64,000 nt of DNA from an uncultured Erysipelotrichaceae bacterium (GTDB lineage: Bacteria > Bacillota_I > Bacilli_A > Erysipelotrichales > Erysipelotrichaceae): contig CALUZH010000014.1 of NCBI GenBank assembly GCA_944325255.1, forward strand, positions 32,270 to 96,269, read 5' to 3'. Position 1 is the first letter of the stretch; each line of letters opens with the position of its first letter. The translations under genes were made by a program, and so were the position numbers. A model generated the notes under the pieces. The model saw only the letters and a program-made list of their open reading frames with translations, ran no database searches and was not told where the DNA came from. Of the stretch, positions 1 through 8,406 are shown in pieces.

Positions 1-1429
1 CGATATTATCCTTCATCATTTTTTCTAATTCGATAATATAGGCGATATGTTCAAGGAAAAACATATCCATCTTGGTCATCTTATATACTTCACGGATATC
101 AAGGCCCTTGCGTAACCATTCGGCAATGGCAAACATCCGCCGGTCATCATGTTCCAAAATAAGTTCTCTCAAAGCCTCGGCATCATAATTTTCCAGTTCA
201 GGACTGGCTAAATGGTCAACCTTCATCTCCAAAGAACGGACAGCCTTTAAAAGCGATTCTTCAAAGTTGCGGCCAATCGACATAACTTCACCCGTCGCCT
301 TCATTTGCGTACCTAAGCGACGATCGCCATTAGGGAATTTATCAAATGGGAAGCGTGGGAACTTTGTAACGACATAGTCAACATTCGGTTCAAAGCAGGC
401 AAAAGTAGTCTTGGTGACCGGATTTTTAATCTCATCCAAAGTAAGACCCAAGGCTAATTTAGCCGAAATCTTGGCAATCGGATAACCGGTAGCCTTGGAA
501 GCTAAGGCACTGGAACGGGATACCCGTGGATTTACTTCAATGACATAATATTTATCACTTTGCGGATCAAGAGCCAGCTGGACATTGCATCCGCCGCAAA
601 TCTTTAAGGCCCGAATAATCTTAAGGGAGGCTTCCCTTAACATATTGGCTTCTTTGGCAGTCAATGTTTGGACCGGTGCTACGACAATACTGTCACCGGT
701 ATGGATACCGACCGGATCAACATTTTCCATATTACATACGACAATGGCATTATCATTATTATCGCGAATAACTTCATATTCAATTTCTTTATAGCCGGCA
801 ATCGATTGTTCGATCAAACATTGATGAACCGGAGAAATCTTCAAGCCGGCTTCACAAATCGTTCTTAACTGTTCTTCATTATCGGCAAAACCGCCACCGG
901 TGCCGCCTAAAGTATAAGCCGGACGCACAACGACCGGATAACCCAAGGTCTTGCAATAGTCAACGGCATCTTCCACGGAATAGATGATCTTGCTTTGGGG
1001 AATCGGCTCACCGATTTCTTGCATCAAAGAACGGAAGAGTTCACGATCTTCAGCCTTGGATATGGCATGCAAATCAGTGCCCAAAACTTCAACTCCGTAC
1101 TCGTCCAAAATACCATCTTTGCTCAAGGCTACAACCAGGTTAAGGCCGGTCTGTCCACCCAATGAACCCAAAATGGCATCCGGGCGTTCTTTATAAATGA
1201 TCCGTTTGGCAAAATCAAGATTAATCGGTTCGATATAGACCTTATCAGCTACGGTCGTATCGGTCATTATCGTTGCCGGATTAGAATTAATTAATATTAC
1301 CTCATAACCTTCTTCTTTTAAAGATTGACAGGCTTGCGTACCGGCATAGTCAAATTCGGCTGCCTGACCGATAATAATCGGTCCGGAACCGATAACCAGA
1401 ATTTTCTTAATATCTTCTCTTTTAGGCAT
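1..1429 (-). CDS. carB: Carbamoyl-phosphate synthase large subunit (5' part; runs off the left edge)
   Basis: Synthesises carbamoyl phosphate from bicarbonate, ATP and ammonia; first step of pyrimidine (and arginine) synthesis. Only the first 476 codons lie in the window. The reading frame begins [17 protein letters not shown] and continues into the [14 protein letters not shown] signature of the first ATP-grasp half, so identity is clear. It starts inside the end of carA (ATG and the carA TAA overlap by 8 bp), which implies translational coupling. Its partner CarA appears to lack glutaminase chemistry, so this subunit may use free ammonia. The second ATP-grasp half and allosteric domain are outside the window and could not be checked. 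Confidence 0.95.
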   Translation of the reverse strand, partial: MPKREDIKKILVIGSGPIIIGQAAEFDYAGTQACQSLKEEGYEVILINSNPATIMTDTTVADKVYIEPINLDFAKRIIYKERPDAILGSLGGQTGLNLVVALSKDGILDEYGVEVLGTDLHAISKAEDRELFRSLMQEIGEPIPQSKIIYSVEDAVDYCKTLGYPVVVRPAYTLGGTGGGFADNEEQLRTICEAGLKISPVHQCLIEQSIAGYKEIEYEVIRDNNDNAIVVCNMENVDPVGIHTGDSIVVAPVQTLTAKEANMLREASLKIIRALKICGGCNVQLALDPQSDKYYVIEVNPRVSRSSALASKATGYPIAKISAKLALGLTLDEIKNPVTKTTFACFEPNVDYVVTKFPRFPFDKFPNGDRRLGTQMKATGEVMSIGRNFEESLLKAVRSLEMKVDHLASPELENYDAEALRELILEHDDRRMFAIAEWLRKGLDIREVYKMTKMDMFFLEHIAYIIELEKMMKDNI

Positions 1430-2492
1430 CTTGATTCTCCTTTTCAATCATCATTTTAAAATCGTCATATAATGTATGACTCAAGGTATTGGTATCCGGA
1501 TAAAATTCCACACCGAAGGCCTTATAACGCTTATGGGCGATGCCTTCGATACTGCCGTCATTTAAGGCGGTATGAGTAATCTGCAACTCCGTGGCATTTA
1601 AAGAGTCCGGATCGATTTCATAGGCATGATTTTGATTGGTAATGATAACCCGGCCATCCTTTTTATTTAATACCGGATGATTGCCATGATGGCCAACGTG
1701 CATCTTAGAAACCTTTGCACCACCGGCCAAAGCTAAAATATCGCAACCCAATCCGACACCGAAAATAACGGTTTTATTTAAAAGTTCACGAACGGTTTCG
1801 ATACTGCTTGAAAGATCGCGGGGATCGCCCGGACCATTAGATAAAAATACGGCATCCGGGACAAAACTCATGACTGTCTTGGCATCAATATCATATGGCA
1901 AAACAATCAGGTCAAAGCCTTTGCGGGACATTTCCCGCAATATGGAAAGTTTGACACCGAAATCGATAATCACTACCCGTTTACCTTCACCCGGTATCGA
2001 GAATGATTTATCGGAAGCTACCTTGCTTACCAATTTTTCGGCTTTAGCTGTTTGAAGTTTTTTAATAACTTCCTCTATATCCTCATCAATATTGGCAAAT
2101 GTCGCCTTCATTGTGCCGCTTGTTGTAAGCTTGGCAACCAAGGCTCGGGTATCAACGTCGCAAATGCCGGGAATATCTTCACGCTGCAAAAAATCTTCCA
2201 GGCTTTCTTGACACCGCCAATTGCTGGGCTTTTGGCACTCATCCTTAATGACAATGCCAAATACCGAAGGAGAAATGCTTTCATAATCATCACGGTTAAT
2301 ACCGCAATTGCCGATGAGCGGATAAGTCATAACGACAATCTCCCCGGCCGAAGCCAAATCCGTAAATACTTCCTGATAACCGGCTATTGATGTGTTGAAA
2401 ATAAGTTCACCGACTTTAAAATTGTCGCTGCCGATAGCTCTGCCTTCATAGATACTGCCATCTTCCAATACAAGTAATCTTTTCATGTTCAT
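1422..2492 (-). CDS. carA: Carbamoyl-phosphate synthase small subunit, glutaminase triad lost
   Basis: Normally hydrolyses glutamine and channels ammonia to CarB. The N-terminal CarA domain is well conserved ([20 protein letters not shown]) and the C-terminal half has the class I amidotransferase fold ([22 protein letters not shown]). The nucleophile elbow, normally GICLGHQ, reads GVGLGCD, with Gly at the Cys position (codon at 1752-1754). The normal HPE reads YPD (Tyr codon 1500-1502). All three catalytic residues (Cys, His, Glu) are therefore replaced. Met1 overlaps the pyrC stop as ATGA, but an AAAGG box sits directly against it and 6 nt before Met3 (2486), so a 354-residue product starting at Met3 is likely. 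Third gene of pyrB-pyrC-carA-carB. The family call is certain; activity is doubtful. Confidence 0.93.
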   Translation of the reverse strand: MNMKRLLVLEDGSIYEGRAIGSDNFKVGELIFNTSIAGYQEVFTDLASAGEIVVMTYPLIGNCGINRDDYESISPSVFGIVIKDECQKPSNWRCQESLEDFLQREDIPGICDVDTRALVAKLTTSGTMKATFANIDEDIEEVIKKLQTAKAEKLVSKVASDKSFSIPGEGKRVVIIDFGVKLSILREMSRKGFDLIVLPYDIDAKTVMSFVPDAVFLSNGPGDPRDLSSSIETVRELLNKTVIFGVGLGCDILALAGGAKVSKMHVGHHGNHPVLNKKDGRVIITNQNHAYEIDPDSLNATELQITHTALNDGSIEGIAHKRYKAFGVEFYPDTNTLSHTLYDDFKMMIEKENQDA

Positions 2493-3751
2493 CCTTTGAA
2501 AACCGTCCTTCCTGCAACTATTGTTTCTTGTACTTTACCATATACCTCTAACCCGTCAAACGGGGAATTATGTCCCTTAGATACAAAACTATTCACATCT
2601 ATCTTATAAGGATGGTCAAAATCCACCAAAATAATATCGGCATCATAGCCTTCCTTAATTAAGCCCTTATTTTTAAAACCGAAACGTAAGGCCGGTTTCA
2701 AACTCATCCAATCAATTAATTGGCCTAATTTCCATCGACCCTTATAAACAAATTCGCTATATAAGACAGCCAAACTGGTCTCTAAGGATACAATGCCAAA
2801 GGGAGCTTTTTCCATGCTTTCCCTTTTTTCTTCGGCACTGTGAGGAGCGTGGTCGGAGGCAATAAAATCCAAGGCACCGCTTTCCAAGCCCTCAATCAAA
2901 GCCATTCGATCTTCATGACTTCTTAACGGCGGATTCATCTTAAAGTTTGGACCTTCAACATCCTTATCTTCCAATAAAAGATGATGGGCGGTCACCTCGC
3001 CGCTTACATCATAACCCCGCTTTTTATATTCCCTTAAAGCGGCCACACTCTCCTTGGCCGAGATATGGCAAGCATGGTAGCGATTTTGCGGATGCATAAT
3101 AGCCAAATCCCGTTTCAAGGCTGCACTTTCACATTCGCTGGGAATCCCGATTAAATGCTTTTCGGAACTATATTTTCCCAAATGCATCGAGGCCCCTTTA
3201 GGACGATAGCGCATATCTTCAGTATGAGCGACAATCATGACATCTTCTTTTAAGGCTCTATTGAATATCTCTTTCATTATTTCATCATCTTGGACCCCGA
3301 CGCCATCATCAGAAAAGATATTAATGCCCAATTTTTTAATTGCCGCAAAATCCACAATCGCTTTTCCCTTTTCTTCTTTGGTCATCGTCGCATAAGGAAA
3401 GATATTTATAATGGCATCATCTTGCAGCTTCTTAAGATATGATTTAATCGTTTCGGGATTATCAGGATATGGTATGACATTAGGCATTGGACAAATCGTC
3501 GTAAATCCACCCTTAGCCGCGGCCATAGAACCGCTTTTAATCGTCTCCTTATAGGTATATCCCGGTTCCCTTAAATGCACATGGACATCAATAAGACCCG
3601 GTAAAACATATAAGCCCGAAGCATCAATAATTTCACAATCTTCATCAATATTTTCCCCGATCTTTTCGATCTTGTCATTATTTAATAAAAGATCAAGTTT
3701 TTGAAGCTTACCGTCATAATATAATGTCCCGTTTTTAATTAAGCGCATCAT
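2489..3751 (-). CDS. pyrC: Dihydroorotase
   Basis: Zinc amidohydrolase closing N-carbamoyl-aspartate to dihydroorotate, third step of pyrimidine synthesis. The 420-residue protein has the full type I set: DVHVHLREPG metal and substrate motif near residue 58, an acidic ligand in IFSDDGVG, MIVAHTED, YHACHISAKES, and the catalytic Asp in IASDHAPH. It overlaps pyrB upstream by 4 bp (ATGA) and carA downstream by 4 bp, typical of translational coupling. No catalytic residue appears to be missing, unlike its neighbour carA. Confidence 0.96.
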   Translation of the reverse strand: MMRLIKNGTLYYDGKLQKLDLLLNNDKIEKIGENIDEDCEIIDASGLYVLPGLIDVHVHLREPGYTYKETIKSGSMAAAKGGFTTICPMPNVIPYPDNPETIKSYLKKLQDDAIINIFPYATMTKEEKGKAIVDFAAIKKLGINIFSDDGVGVQDDEIMKEIFNRALKEDVMIVAHTEDMRYRPKGASMHLGKYSSEKHLIGIPSECESAALKRDLAIMHPQNRYHACHISAKESVAALREYKKRGYDVSGEVTAHHLLLEDKDVEGPNFKMNPPLRSHEDRMALIEGLESGALDFIASDHAPHSAEEKRESMEKAPFGIVSLETSLAVLYSEFVYKGRWKLGQLIDWMSLKPALRFGFKNKGLIKEGYDADIILVDFDHPYKIDVNSFVSKGHNSPFDGLEVYGKVQETIVAGRTVFKG

Positions 3752-4647
3752 AAAGTCTCCTTAAAAGGGCGATAACCAAAGGCTCTTTTAATAATAGCCT
3801 TGCGAACTGAAACCCCATTAGCCATTTGTTTAAAGATCCGTGATTTTGGTGCTTCCACCAGTTCATCGGCAATTTCCACGCCCCGATTAACCGGTGCCGG
3901 ATGCATGATGATGGCCTTTTCCTTAAGCATATCGTAGCGTCTTTGATCCAGCCCGTAAATATGCAAATATTCTTCATCGCTGAGGGTATTTATCGCTCCT
4001 CTTTCCTTTTGGATTCGTAACATCATTACCACATCAGCCTTTTTAAGACCTTCATCCAAATCAATAAAATCATAACCCGCTCTTTGCCAAATCTTAGGTC
4101 CGGCAAAATAAACTTCTGCCCCTAATTTCCCTAAGGCTATTTTATTGGAAGTGGCAACCCGCGAATGCGCCACATCACCGACAATCAAAACCTTAAGACC
4201 GGCAAAATATCCGAATTCCTGATATATTGTCAATAGATCCAATAAGCATTGCGAAGGATGATTGCCCGCGCCATCGCCGGCATTGATAATCGGAATATCA
4301 ATATTTTCTAATTCTTTATAATATTCATCCTGCATATGACGAATCACTAAGACATCATAACCGATGGAAGCAAAGGTCTTGCAGGTATCATAGAGGGTCT
4401 CCCCCTTGGTGACGCTTGAGGCCGAAGCGACAAAATCGACTATCTTGCAGCCTAACTGCAGCTCGGCACTGGCAAAAGAGAAGTGCGTGCGGGTCGATGG
4501 TTCAAAAAAAAGATTGGCGACCAAAGCTTTATGCTGAGGCAATTGCCAATCTTTATAAGAATTATAAAAACCTTGCGCATCTTCCAGTATCGAAAAGATG
4601 TCAGCAGTTGATAGATCGTTCATGGATAATAGTGAATATTGATTCAT
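3748..4647 (-). CDS. pyrB: Aspartate carbamoyltransferase catalytic subunit
   Basis: Joins carbamoyl phosphate to aspartate. At 299 residues it has the normal catalytic-chain length and carries the carbamoyl-phosphate loop FFEPSTRTHFSF, the HPSQ motif in GDGAGNHPSQ, VGDVAHSRVA, and the aspartate-site MHPAPVNRG. It is the first gene of the operon, with a good AAAGGGG ribosome site. No regulatory chain pyrI is adjacent, as is normal in Bacillota. The predicted leader is only about 20 nt, too short for a PyrR attenuator, so control is probably at initiation or elsewhere. Confidence 0.96.
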   Translation of the reverse strand: MNQYSLLSMNDLSTADIFSILEDAQGFYNSYKDWQLPQHKALVANLFFEPSTRTHFSFASAELQLGCKIVDFVASASSVTKGETLYDTCKTFASIGYDVLVIRHMQDEYYKELENIDIPIINAGDGAGNHPSQCLLDLLTIYQEFGYFAGLKVLIVGDVAHSRVATSNKIALGKLGAEVYFAGPKIWQRAGYDFIDLDEGLKKADVVMMLRIQKERGAINTLSDEEYLHIYGLDQRRYDMLKEKAIIMHPAPVNRGVEIADELVEAPKSRIFKQMANGVSVRKAIIKRAFGYRPFKETL

Positions 4648-4674
4648 AAAATCCCCTTTCGCAATATCTCAATT

Positions 4675-4702
4675 ATCATACCATAAAATGTTGATAATTC
4701 AA
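4675..4702 (-). promoter_or_regulatory. Predicted promoter of the pyrBC-carAB operon
   Basis: On the minus strand TTGAAT (4702-4697), a 16-bp spacer and TATGAT (4680-4675) precede pyrB, with transcription expected to start near 4668. No terminator-like hairpin lies between this promoter and pyrB. Confidence 0.5.
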
Positions 4703-4707
4703 GTATT

Positions 4708-4727
4708 TGTTAAGCAAATGTTAAGCA
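4708..4727. repeat. 9-bp direct repeat in the divergent pyrB / 4781 promoter region
   Basis: TGTTAAGCA occurs twice, at 4708-4716 and 4719-4727, a period of 11 bp or about one helical turn. It lies upstream of the -35 box of both divergent promoters, a suitable place for an activator or response-regulator dimer. The cognate protein is unknown. Confidence 0.4.
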
Positions 4728-4732
4728 GATAA

Positions 4733-4762
4733 TTGGCTTAATTTCCTTAATTAGGATATAGT
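4733..4762 (+). promoter_or_regulatory. Predicted promoter of the 4781 membrane protein gene
   Basis: TTGGCT (4733-4738), an 18-bp spacer and TATAGT (4757-4762), followed by a GAGGT ribosome site 6 nt before the ATG at 4781. Confidence 0.45.
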
Positions 4763-4780
4763 AAGTAAAAGAGGTAAATT

Positions 4781-5620
4781 ATGTTTTTATTTAATGAAAT
4801 GGTCCTTTTATTTTTCATCTTCGCCGTCCTTGGCTGGATTATGGAAGTAAGCTTAAAATATATCCAATATCATCGTTTTATCAACCGTGGTTTTTTAATC
4901 GGCCCCTATTGTCCGATATATGGCTGGGGTGTTGTCGGCGTAACAATCCTGGTTGGCGGACTTATCGGCCGCCAAGGCACCATCGGTGAAACTTTTTTAG
5001 CCGGCTTTGTCATTTGCGGAGCTTTGGAATATTTTACATCCTACTATATGGAAAAATTCTTCCATGCCCGCTGGTGGGACTATTCCGATAAACCGATGAA
5101 TTTAAACGGCCGAATCTGGATCGGCAATTTGATTCTTTTCGGTTTGGCTTCGGTTGTCATTGTCCGTTTTATTGCCCCGCACTACTTTAATTGGGCCGAC
5201 ACCTTGCCGGCAAGCCTTTTAAGCATCATCTCGGTCGGCATTATCATTTTAGTCGGTACCGACTATGTCGTATCGCATTTCTTAATGAATATTGTCAAAA
5301 AGACCATCGACAATAAGGCCAAAGATGATACTGAGGAAATCAGCCTACAAATTCGGGCTCTTTTAAAGGATAAGGGCATGCTCGAAAGAAGAATTATAGA
5401 GGCTTATCCGGATTTTAAGGTTATTCCGCAAAAACTCAAAAATGATTATGAAAAAGCCAAAAATGATTACCGGCAAGCCAAAAAAGAAGTTCGTAAATAT
5501 CTCAACCATCGCTTTGATAAAAATTTCAATCGTGAACTCTATCTTAAAGCCAAAGCTGATGCAGCTGCCAAATATGCAAAGCTTGAAGCTATCATCAATC
5601 AAATCAAAAATCGTTTTTAG
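4781..5620 (+). CDS. Predicted membrane protein, putative ABC-transporter type IV (PF06541-like)
   Basis: 279-residue membrane protein of unknown function. The first 165 residues contain about five hydrophobic segments with the family-typical N-terminus (FAVLGWIMEV, then NRGFLIGPYCPIYGWG, ALEYFTSYYMEKFFHARWWDYS). From about residue 175 it is highly charged and probably a cytoplasmic coiled coil (KNDYEKAKNDYRQAKKEV). The family is often annotated as a putative ABC-transporter permease, but no ATPase or binding protein adjoins it, so transport is unproven. It is monocistronic, with its own promoter and a terminator 12 bp past the stop. Recognition rests on the N-terminal signature. Confidence 0.8.
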   Translation: MFLFNEMVLLFFIFAVLGWIMEVSLKYIQYHRFINRGFLIGPYCPIYGWGVVGVTILVGGLIGRQGTIGETFLAGFVICGALEYFTSYYMEKFFHARWWDYSDKPMNLNGRIWIGNLILFGLASVVIVRFIAPHYFNWADTLPASLLSIISVGIIILVGTDYVVSHFLMNIVKKTIDNKAKDDTEEISLQIRALLKDKGMLERRIIEAYPDFKVIPQKLKNDYEKAKNDYRQAKKEVRKYLNHRFDKNFNRELYLKAKADAAAKYAKLEAIINQIKNRF

Positions 5621-5631
5621 CTTATTTATTC

Positions 5632-5657
5632 AGGGCGCAAAAGCCCTTTTTCTTTTT
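5632..5657 (+). terminator. Intrinsic terminator after the 4781 gene
   Basis: AGGGC / GCCCT hairpin with a GCAAAA loop, followed by TTTTTCTTTTT. Confidence 0.85.
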
Positions 5658-5694
5658 ATCGCAAAGCGAAGATTAATAATAGATATCTCTAAAT

Positions 5695-5811
5695 TTAATT
5701 ATCGGTGATTCCTTTAACCATTTTAAATGCCAAAATACCGATGATAAATAAGTAGATACCGGCAATTAAATAGATAAATTGAATTTTTGTACTAATAATA
5801 ATTTTTTTCAT
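5695..5811 (-). CDS. Possible 38-residue single-pass membrane microprotein
   Basis: A short minus-strand frame starts MKKIIISTKIQFIYLIAG and ends KMVKGITDN, giving one hydrophobic helix (about residues 9-29) flanked by Lys residues, as in small membrane proteins. An in-frame ATG at 5847 would give 50 residues. Neither start has a convincing Shine-Dalgarno sequence, and the region also carries the plus-strand lysine-operon promoter. It is an isolated possibility: the composition is protein-like but the translation signals are weak. Confidence 0.25.
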   Translation of the reverse strand: MKKIIISTKIQFIYLIAGIYLFIIGILAFKMVKGITDN

Positions 5812-5839
5812 TGACAAATAAATAAAAAATGATGATAAT
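5811..5839 (+). promoter_or_regulatory. Promoter of the lysine-riboswitch operon
   Basis: TTGACA (5811-5816), an exact 17-bp spacer and GATAAT (5834-5839), placing the start near 5846, just upstream of helix P1 of the riboswitch. Confidence 0.75.
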
Positions 5840-5856
5840 TTTCTCATAAATAAAAA

Positions 5857-6013
5857 TTATAGAGGTAGCGATGTAGATTAGTACGTTTCGGAGCGGGCAC
5901 GCTGAGAAGAGACGGAAAGGCAATCATCGCCGAATGAATATTGCAGGCATGTAATATTCATGGGGTTATAAGAAACACTTATAACACTCCTACGTTAGGT
6001 AGAGGAGCTATAA
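5857..6013 (+). ncRNA. Lysine riboswitch (L-box) aptamer
   Basis: The 5' side AGAGGTAGCG, the central GGAAAGG...GCCGAA segment and the closing GAGGAGCTAT follow the L-box consensus in the right order and spacing. Helix P1 is formed by TTATAG (5857-5862) and CTATAA (6008-6013). A GTTATAAG...CTTATAAC hairpin occupies the 3' half. It lies between a strong promoter and an amino-acid ABC importer, which fits lysine-repressed uptake. Recognised by eye; a covariance-model hit would settle it. Confidence 0.85.
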
Positions 6014-6057
6014 CGTTCGAACTTAAAATCATACGTTATGGCGTATGATTTTTATTT
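6008..6057 (+). promoter_or_regulatory. Riboswitch expression platform: antiterminator and terminator
   Basis: The terminator is AAAATCATACG (6025-6035) with CGTATGATTTT (6042-6052) and a T-rich tail. An alternative 8-bp helix pairs CTATAACG (6008-6015) with CGTTATGG (6034-6041). It uses the 3' strand of P1 and overlaps the terminator arm. P1 (lysine bound) and the antiterminator are therefore mutually exclusive, predicting lysine-induced termination upstream of the transporter. Confidence 0.8.
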
Positions 6058-6080
6058 TTATGTAAAGGAGAAAAAAACAA

Positions 6081-6911
6081 ATGAAAAAAATGCTTATGGC
6101 CCTGGCTGTCCTTTTAACTTTAACCGCCTGCGGCAACACCAATCAAACCGAAGAAACGGAAGAAACTCAAAACCCAAGCACCTTCACTGTCGGTATGGAA
6201 TGTGCATATGCCCCTTTTAATTACCAAGTAGCCCAAGCCAGTGATACCAGTGTCGAAATTGACGGCGGCTATTGTGATGGCTATGATGTCATGATTGCTT
6301 CCCGCATCGCCGACAGCTTAGGACGTGAACTTGTAATCAAAAAAATTAGTTGGAATGGTCTTATTCCGGCACTACAAAATGATGAAATCGATGCCATTAT
6401 TGCCGGTATGACCGCTGATGAAGAAAGAGAAGAAGGTGTTGATTTCACCGATCCTTACTATGATTCACACGGTATGATTATGATTGTAAGAGCTGATTCT
6501 GAAGAAGCATCATATACCGATATCCAACAATTCTCCGGCAAAAATGTTGTCGGTCAAATGGGCACCAACTATGATACGGTTATCGATCAAATCGAAGGTG
6601 TCAACCACGTAACTCCAAAACAAACTTATCCGGAAATGATCTTGGCTTTGCAAAGCGGCGACGTTGACGGTATCACTGCCGAAATCGCTGTCGCCCAAGG
6701 GGTAGTTGCTGCCAATCCTGATCTCGCTATCGTGGAATTTGACGAAGGTCATGGTTTTGAATGCGATACAACAGTATCTATCGGACTCAAAGAAGGAAGC
6801 CGCGGCAGTGAATTCTTCAATGCCGTAAGTGATGCCTTAAGTGCCATCAGCGAAGATGAAAGAGCTGAGCTCATGGCCTTGGCCGTCAATAATCAACCGG
6901 CCGGAGAATAA
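6081..6911 (+). CDS. Amino-acid ABC transporter substrate-binding lipoprotein (probable lysine)
   Basis: Extracytoplasmic binding protein of a polar amino-acid importer (SBP family 3). It has a short signal ending in the lipobox LTAC (Cys17). The mature part starts after an acidic linker with the family's FTVGMECAYAPFNY, then GYDVMIASRIADSLGR, GMTADEEREEGVDFTDPYY and GDVDGITAEIAVA. A GGAG ribosome site precedes it, and the lysine riboswitch is immediately upstream, so lysine is the likely ligand. The permease begins 2 bp after its stop. Substrate is inferred from regulation only. Confidence 0.9.
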   Translation: MKKMLMALAVLLTLTACGNTNQTEETEETQNPSTFTVGMECAYAPFNYQVAQASDTSVEIDGGYCDGYDVMIASRIADSLGRELVIKKISWNGLIPALQNDEIDAIIAGMTADEEREEGVDFTDPYYDSHGMIMIVRADSEEASYTDIQQFSGKNVVGQMGTNYDTVIDQIEGVNHVTPKQTYPEMILALQSGDVDGITAEIAVAQGVVAANPDLAIVEFDEGHGFECDTTVSIGLKEGSRGSEFFNAVSDALSAISEDERAELMALAVNNQPAGE

Positions 6912-6913
6912 TC

Positions 6914-7642
6914 ATGGCTATTGATTTCGGAAAATTGGCCGATATCTTTGTCACCAATTGGCCGATGTTTTTACACGGTATCTACATTACCGTATTATTT
7001 GCCATCGTCGGTACCGTTTGCGGTTTTATTATCGGTCTTATCATCGGCAGCCTTAAAACCATTAAAGTTAATGATTATGATAAACCTATCATCAAAATCT
7101 TAAAAACTATGATGCAGGCAGTATTACGTTTTTATGTCTGGGTATTCCGGGGAACCCCGATGATGATTCAAGCGGTATTTCTCTATTATTTATTTAAACC
7201 GCTGATTAATTGGACCAGCTTTGAGGCAGCCTTGGTAATCATCTCGGTTAATACCGGTGCTTATATGGCAGAAATTATCCGTTCGGGTATTCAATCGATT
7301 GACAAAGGACAAAGCGAAGCTGCCCAAAGTATCGGTATGAGTCATTTTCAAAATCTTATTTATATTATTCTGCCGCAAGCCATTCAAAACAGTTTTCCCT
7401 CAATCGGCAACCAATTGATCGTCAATATCAAAGACAGCTCAATGCTCAATGTCTTGCAGGTAACCGAATTATATTTCCAAACGATGTCCATTGCCGGCAG
7501 CAATATGCGTTTTATCGAAACTTATTTAATTTCAGCCATTATCTATCTCATATTAACCAGTGTGGCATCGTTTATTCTCAACTGTTTGGAGCGCAAAACC
7601 AATCACGAAGGCAAAAAGCGCCATATCGATTTCTGCAGCTAG
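6914..7642 (+). CDS. Amino-acid ABC transporter permease (HisM/GlnP family)
   Basis: Inner-membrane channel subunit, 242 residues with about five membrane spans. The N-terminal HGIYITVLFAIVGTVCGF and RFYVWVFRGTPMMIQ are typical, and the ATPase-coupling loop is seen in GQSEAAQSIGMSHFQNLIYIILPQAI. Only one permease gene is present, so it probably acts as a homodimer. It is cotranscribed between the binding protein and the ATPase under the lysine riboswitch. Confidence 0.93.
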   Translation: MAIDFGKLADIFVTNWPMFLHGIYITVLFAIVGTVCGFIIGLIIGSLKTIKVNDYDKPIIKILKTMMQAVLRFYVWVFRGTPMMIQAVFLYYLFKPLINWTSFEAALVIISVNTGAYMAEIIRSGIQSIDKGQSEAAQSIGMSHFQNLIYIILPQAIQNSFPSIGNQLIVNIKDSSMLNVLQVTELYFQTMSIAGSNMRFIETYLISAIIYLILTSVASFILNCLERKTNHEGKKRHIDFCS

Positions 7643-7653
7643 GAGTATAAATT

Positions 7654-8397
7654 ATGGAAGAACTTTTATCCGTTATCAATCTGCAAAAAAACTTTGATGA
7701 ACTGGAAGTATTGAAAGATGTCAGCTTTAGCGTCAAATCCCGGGAAGCAGTAACCATCATCGGGGCTTCCGGCAGTGGCAAAAGTACCCTTTTACGCTCC
7801 ATCAATCTCTTGGAAAGACCAAGCGGTGGCCAAATTTTGTTTCATGGTCAAAATATCATGGAAAACAGCTTTGATGTCAACAGCTATCGCCAAAAAGTGG
7901 CCATGGTCTTTCAAAACTTTAATCTTTTCAACCATTTAAATGTCCTTCAAAATTGTCTTATCGGTCAAACTAAGGTCAAAAAGATAGGCAAAGACGAAGC
8001 TTTGGATAAGGCTCTTTACTATCTAGAAAAAGTCGGTATGCGGCAATTTAAAGATGCCTATCCGCAAACCCTCTCCGGTGGTCAGAAACAAAGAGTAGCC
8101 ATTGCCCGCGCCTTAGCCATGGAGCCGGAGATTGTTCTTTTTGATGAACCGACTTCGGCCCTTGACCCGGAAATGGTTCAAGAAGTACTTGATATTATGC
8201 AAAAACTGGCCAAAGAAGGATTGACGATGATTGTGGTAACTCATGAAATGCAATTTGCCCGTGATGTATCCGACAAAGTTATTTTTATGGATAAGGGCAT
8301 TATCGCGGAAGAAGGCAGTGCCGAAGATATCTTCGCTCATCCTAAAAATCCGCGAACGATTCAATTTTTATCCCGTTATCGTCAAAGCTTTGTATAA
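7654..8397 (+). CDS. Amino-acid ABC transporter ATPase
   Basis: Cytoplasmic ATPase of the same importer, 247 residues, full length for the GlnQ/HisP family. Walker A is GASGSGKST (about residues 37-45), the Q-loop is in [11 protein letters not shown], the signature is LSGGQKQR, Walker B with the D-loop is [12 protein letters not shown], and the switch His is in [14 protein letters not shown] ribosome site. The radical SAM gene starts 9 bp after the stop and probably shares the transcript. Confidence 0.95.
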   Translation: MEELLSVINLQKNFDELEVLKDVSFSVKSREAVTIIGASGSGKSTLLRSINLLERPSGGQILFHGQNIMENSFDVNSYRQKVAMVFQNFNLFNHLNVLQNCLIGQTKVKKIGKDEALDKALYYLEKVGMRQFKDAYPQTLSGGQKQRVAIARALAMEPEIVLFDEPTSALDPEMVQEVLDIMQKLAKEGLTMIVVTHEMQFARDVSDKVIFMDKGIIAEEGSAEDIFAHPKNPRTIQFLSRYRQSFV

Positions 8398-8406
8398 TAT
8401 TAATGC

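Noticed and set aside
2052..2390. 112-codon plus-strand open frame opposite carA
   Set aside because: Antisense to conserved carA codons; no start signals.
1422..2492. Reading carA as a pseudogene because the triad is gone
   Set aside because: Frame is intact and full length, overlaps both neighbours for coupling, and the rest of the fold is conserved, so a maintained non-hydrolytic subunit is more likely.
8392..8397. TATAAT at the end of the amino-acid ABC ATPase gene as a separate promoter for the radical SAM gene
   Set aside because: No matching -35 box at the right distance and it would leave almost no leader; the 9-bp gap favours cotranscription.
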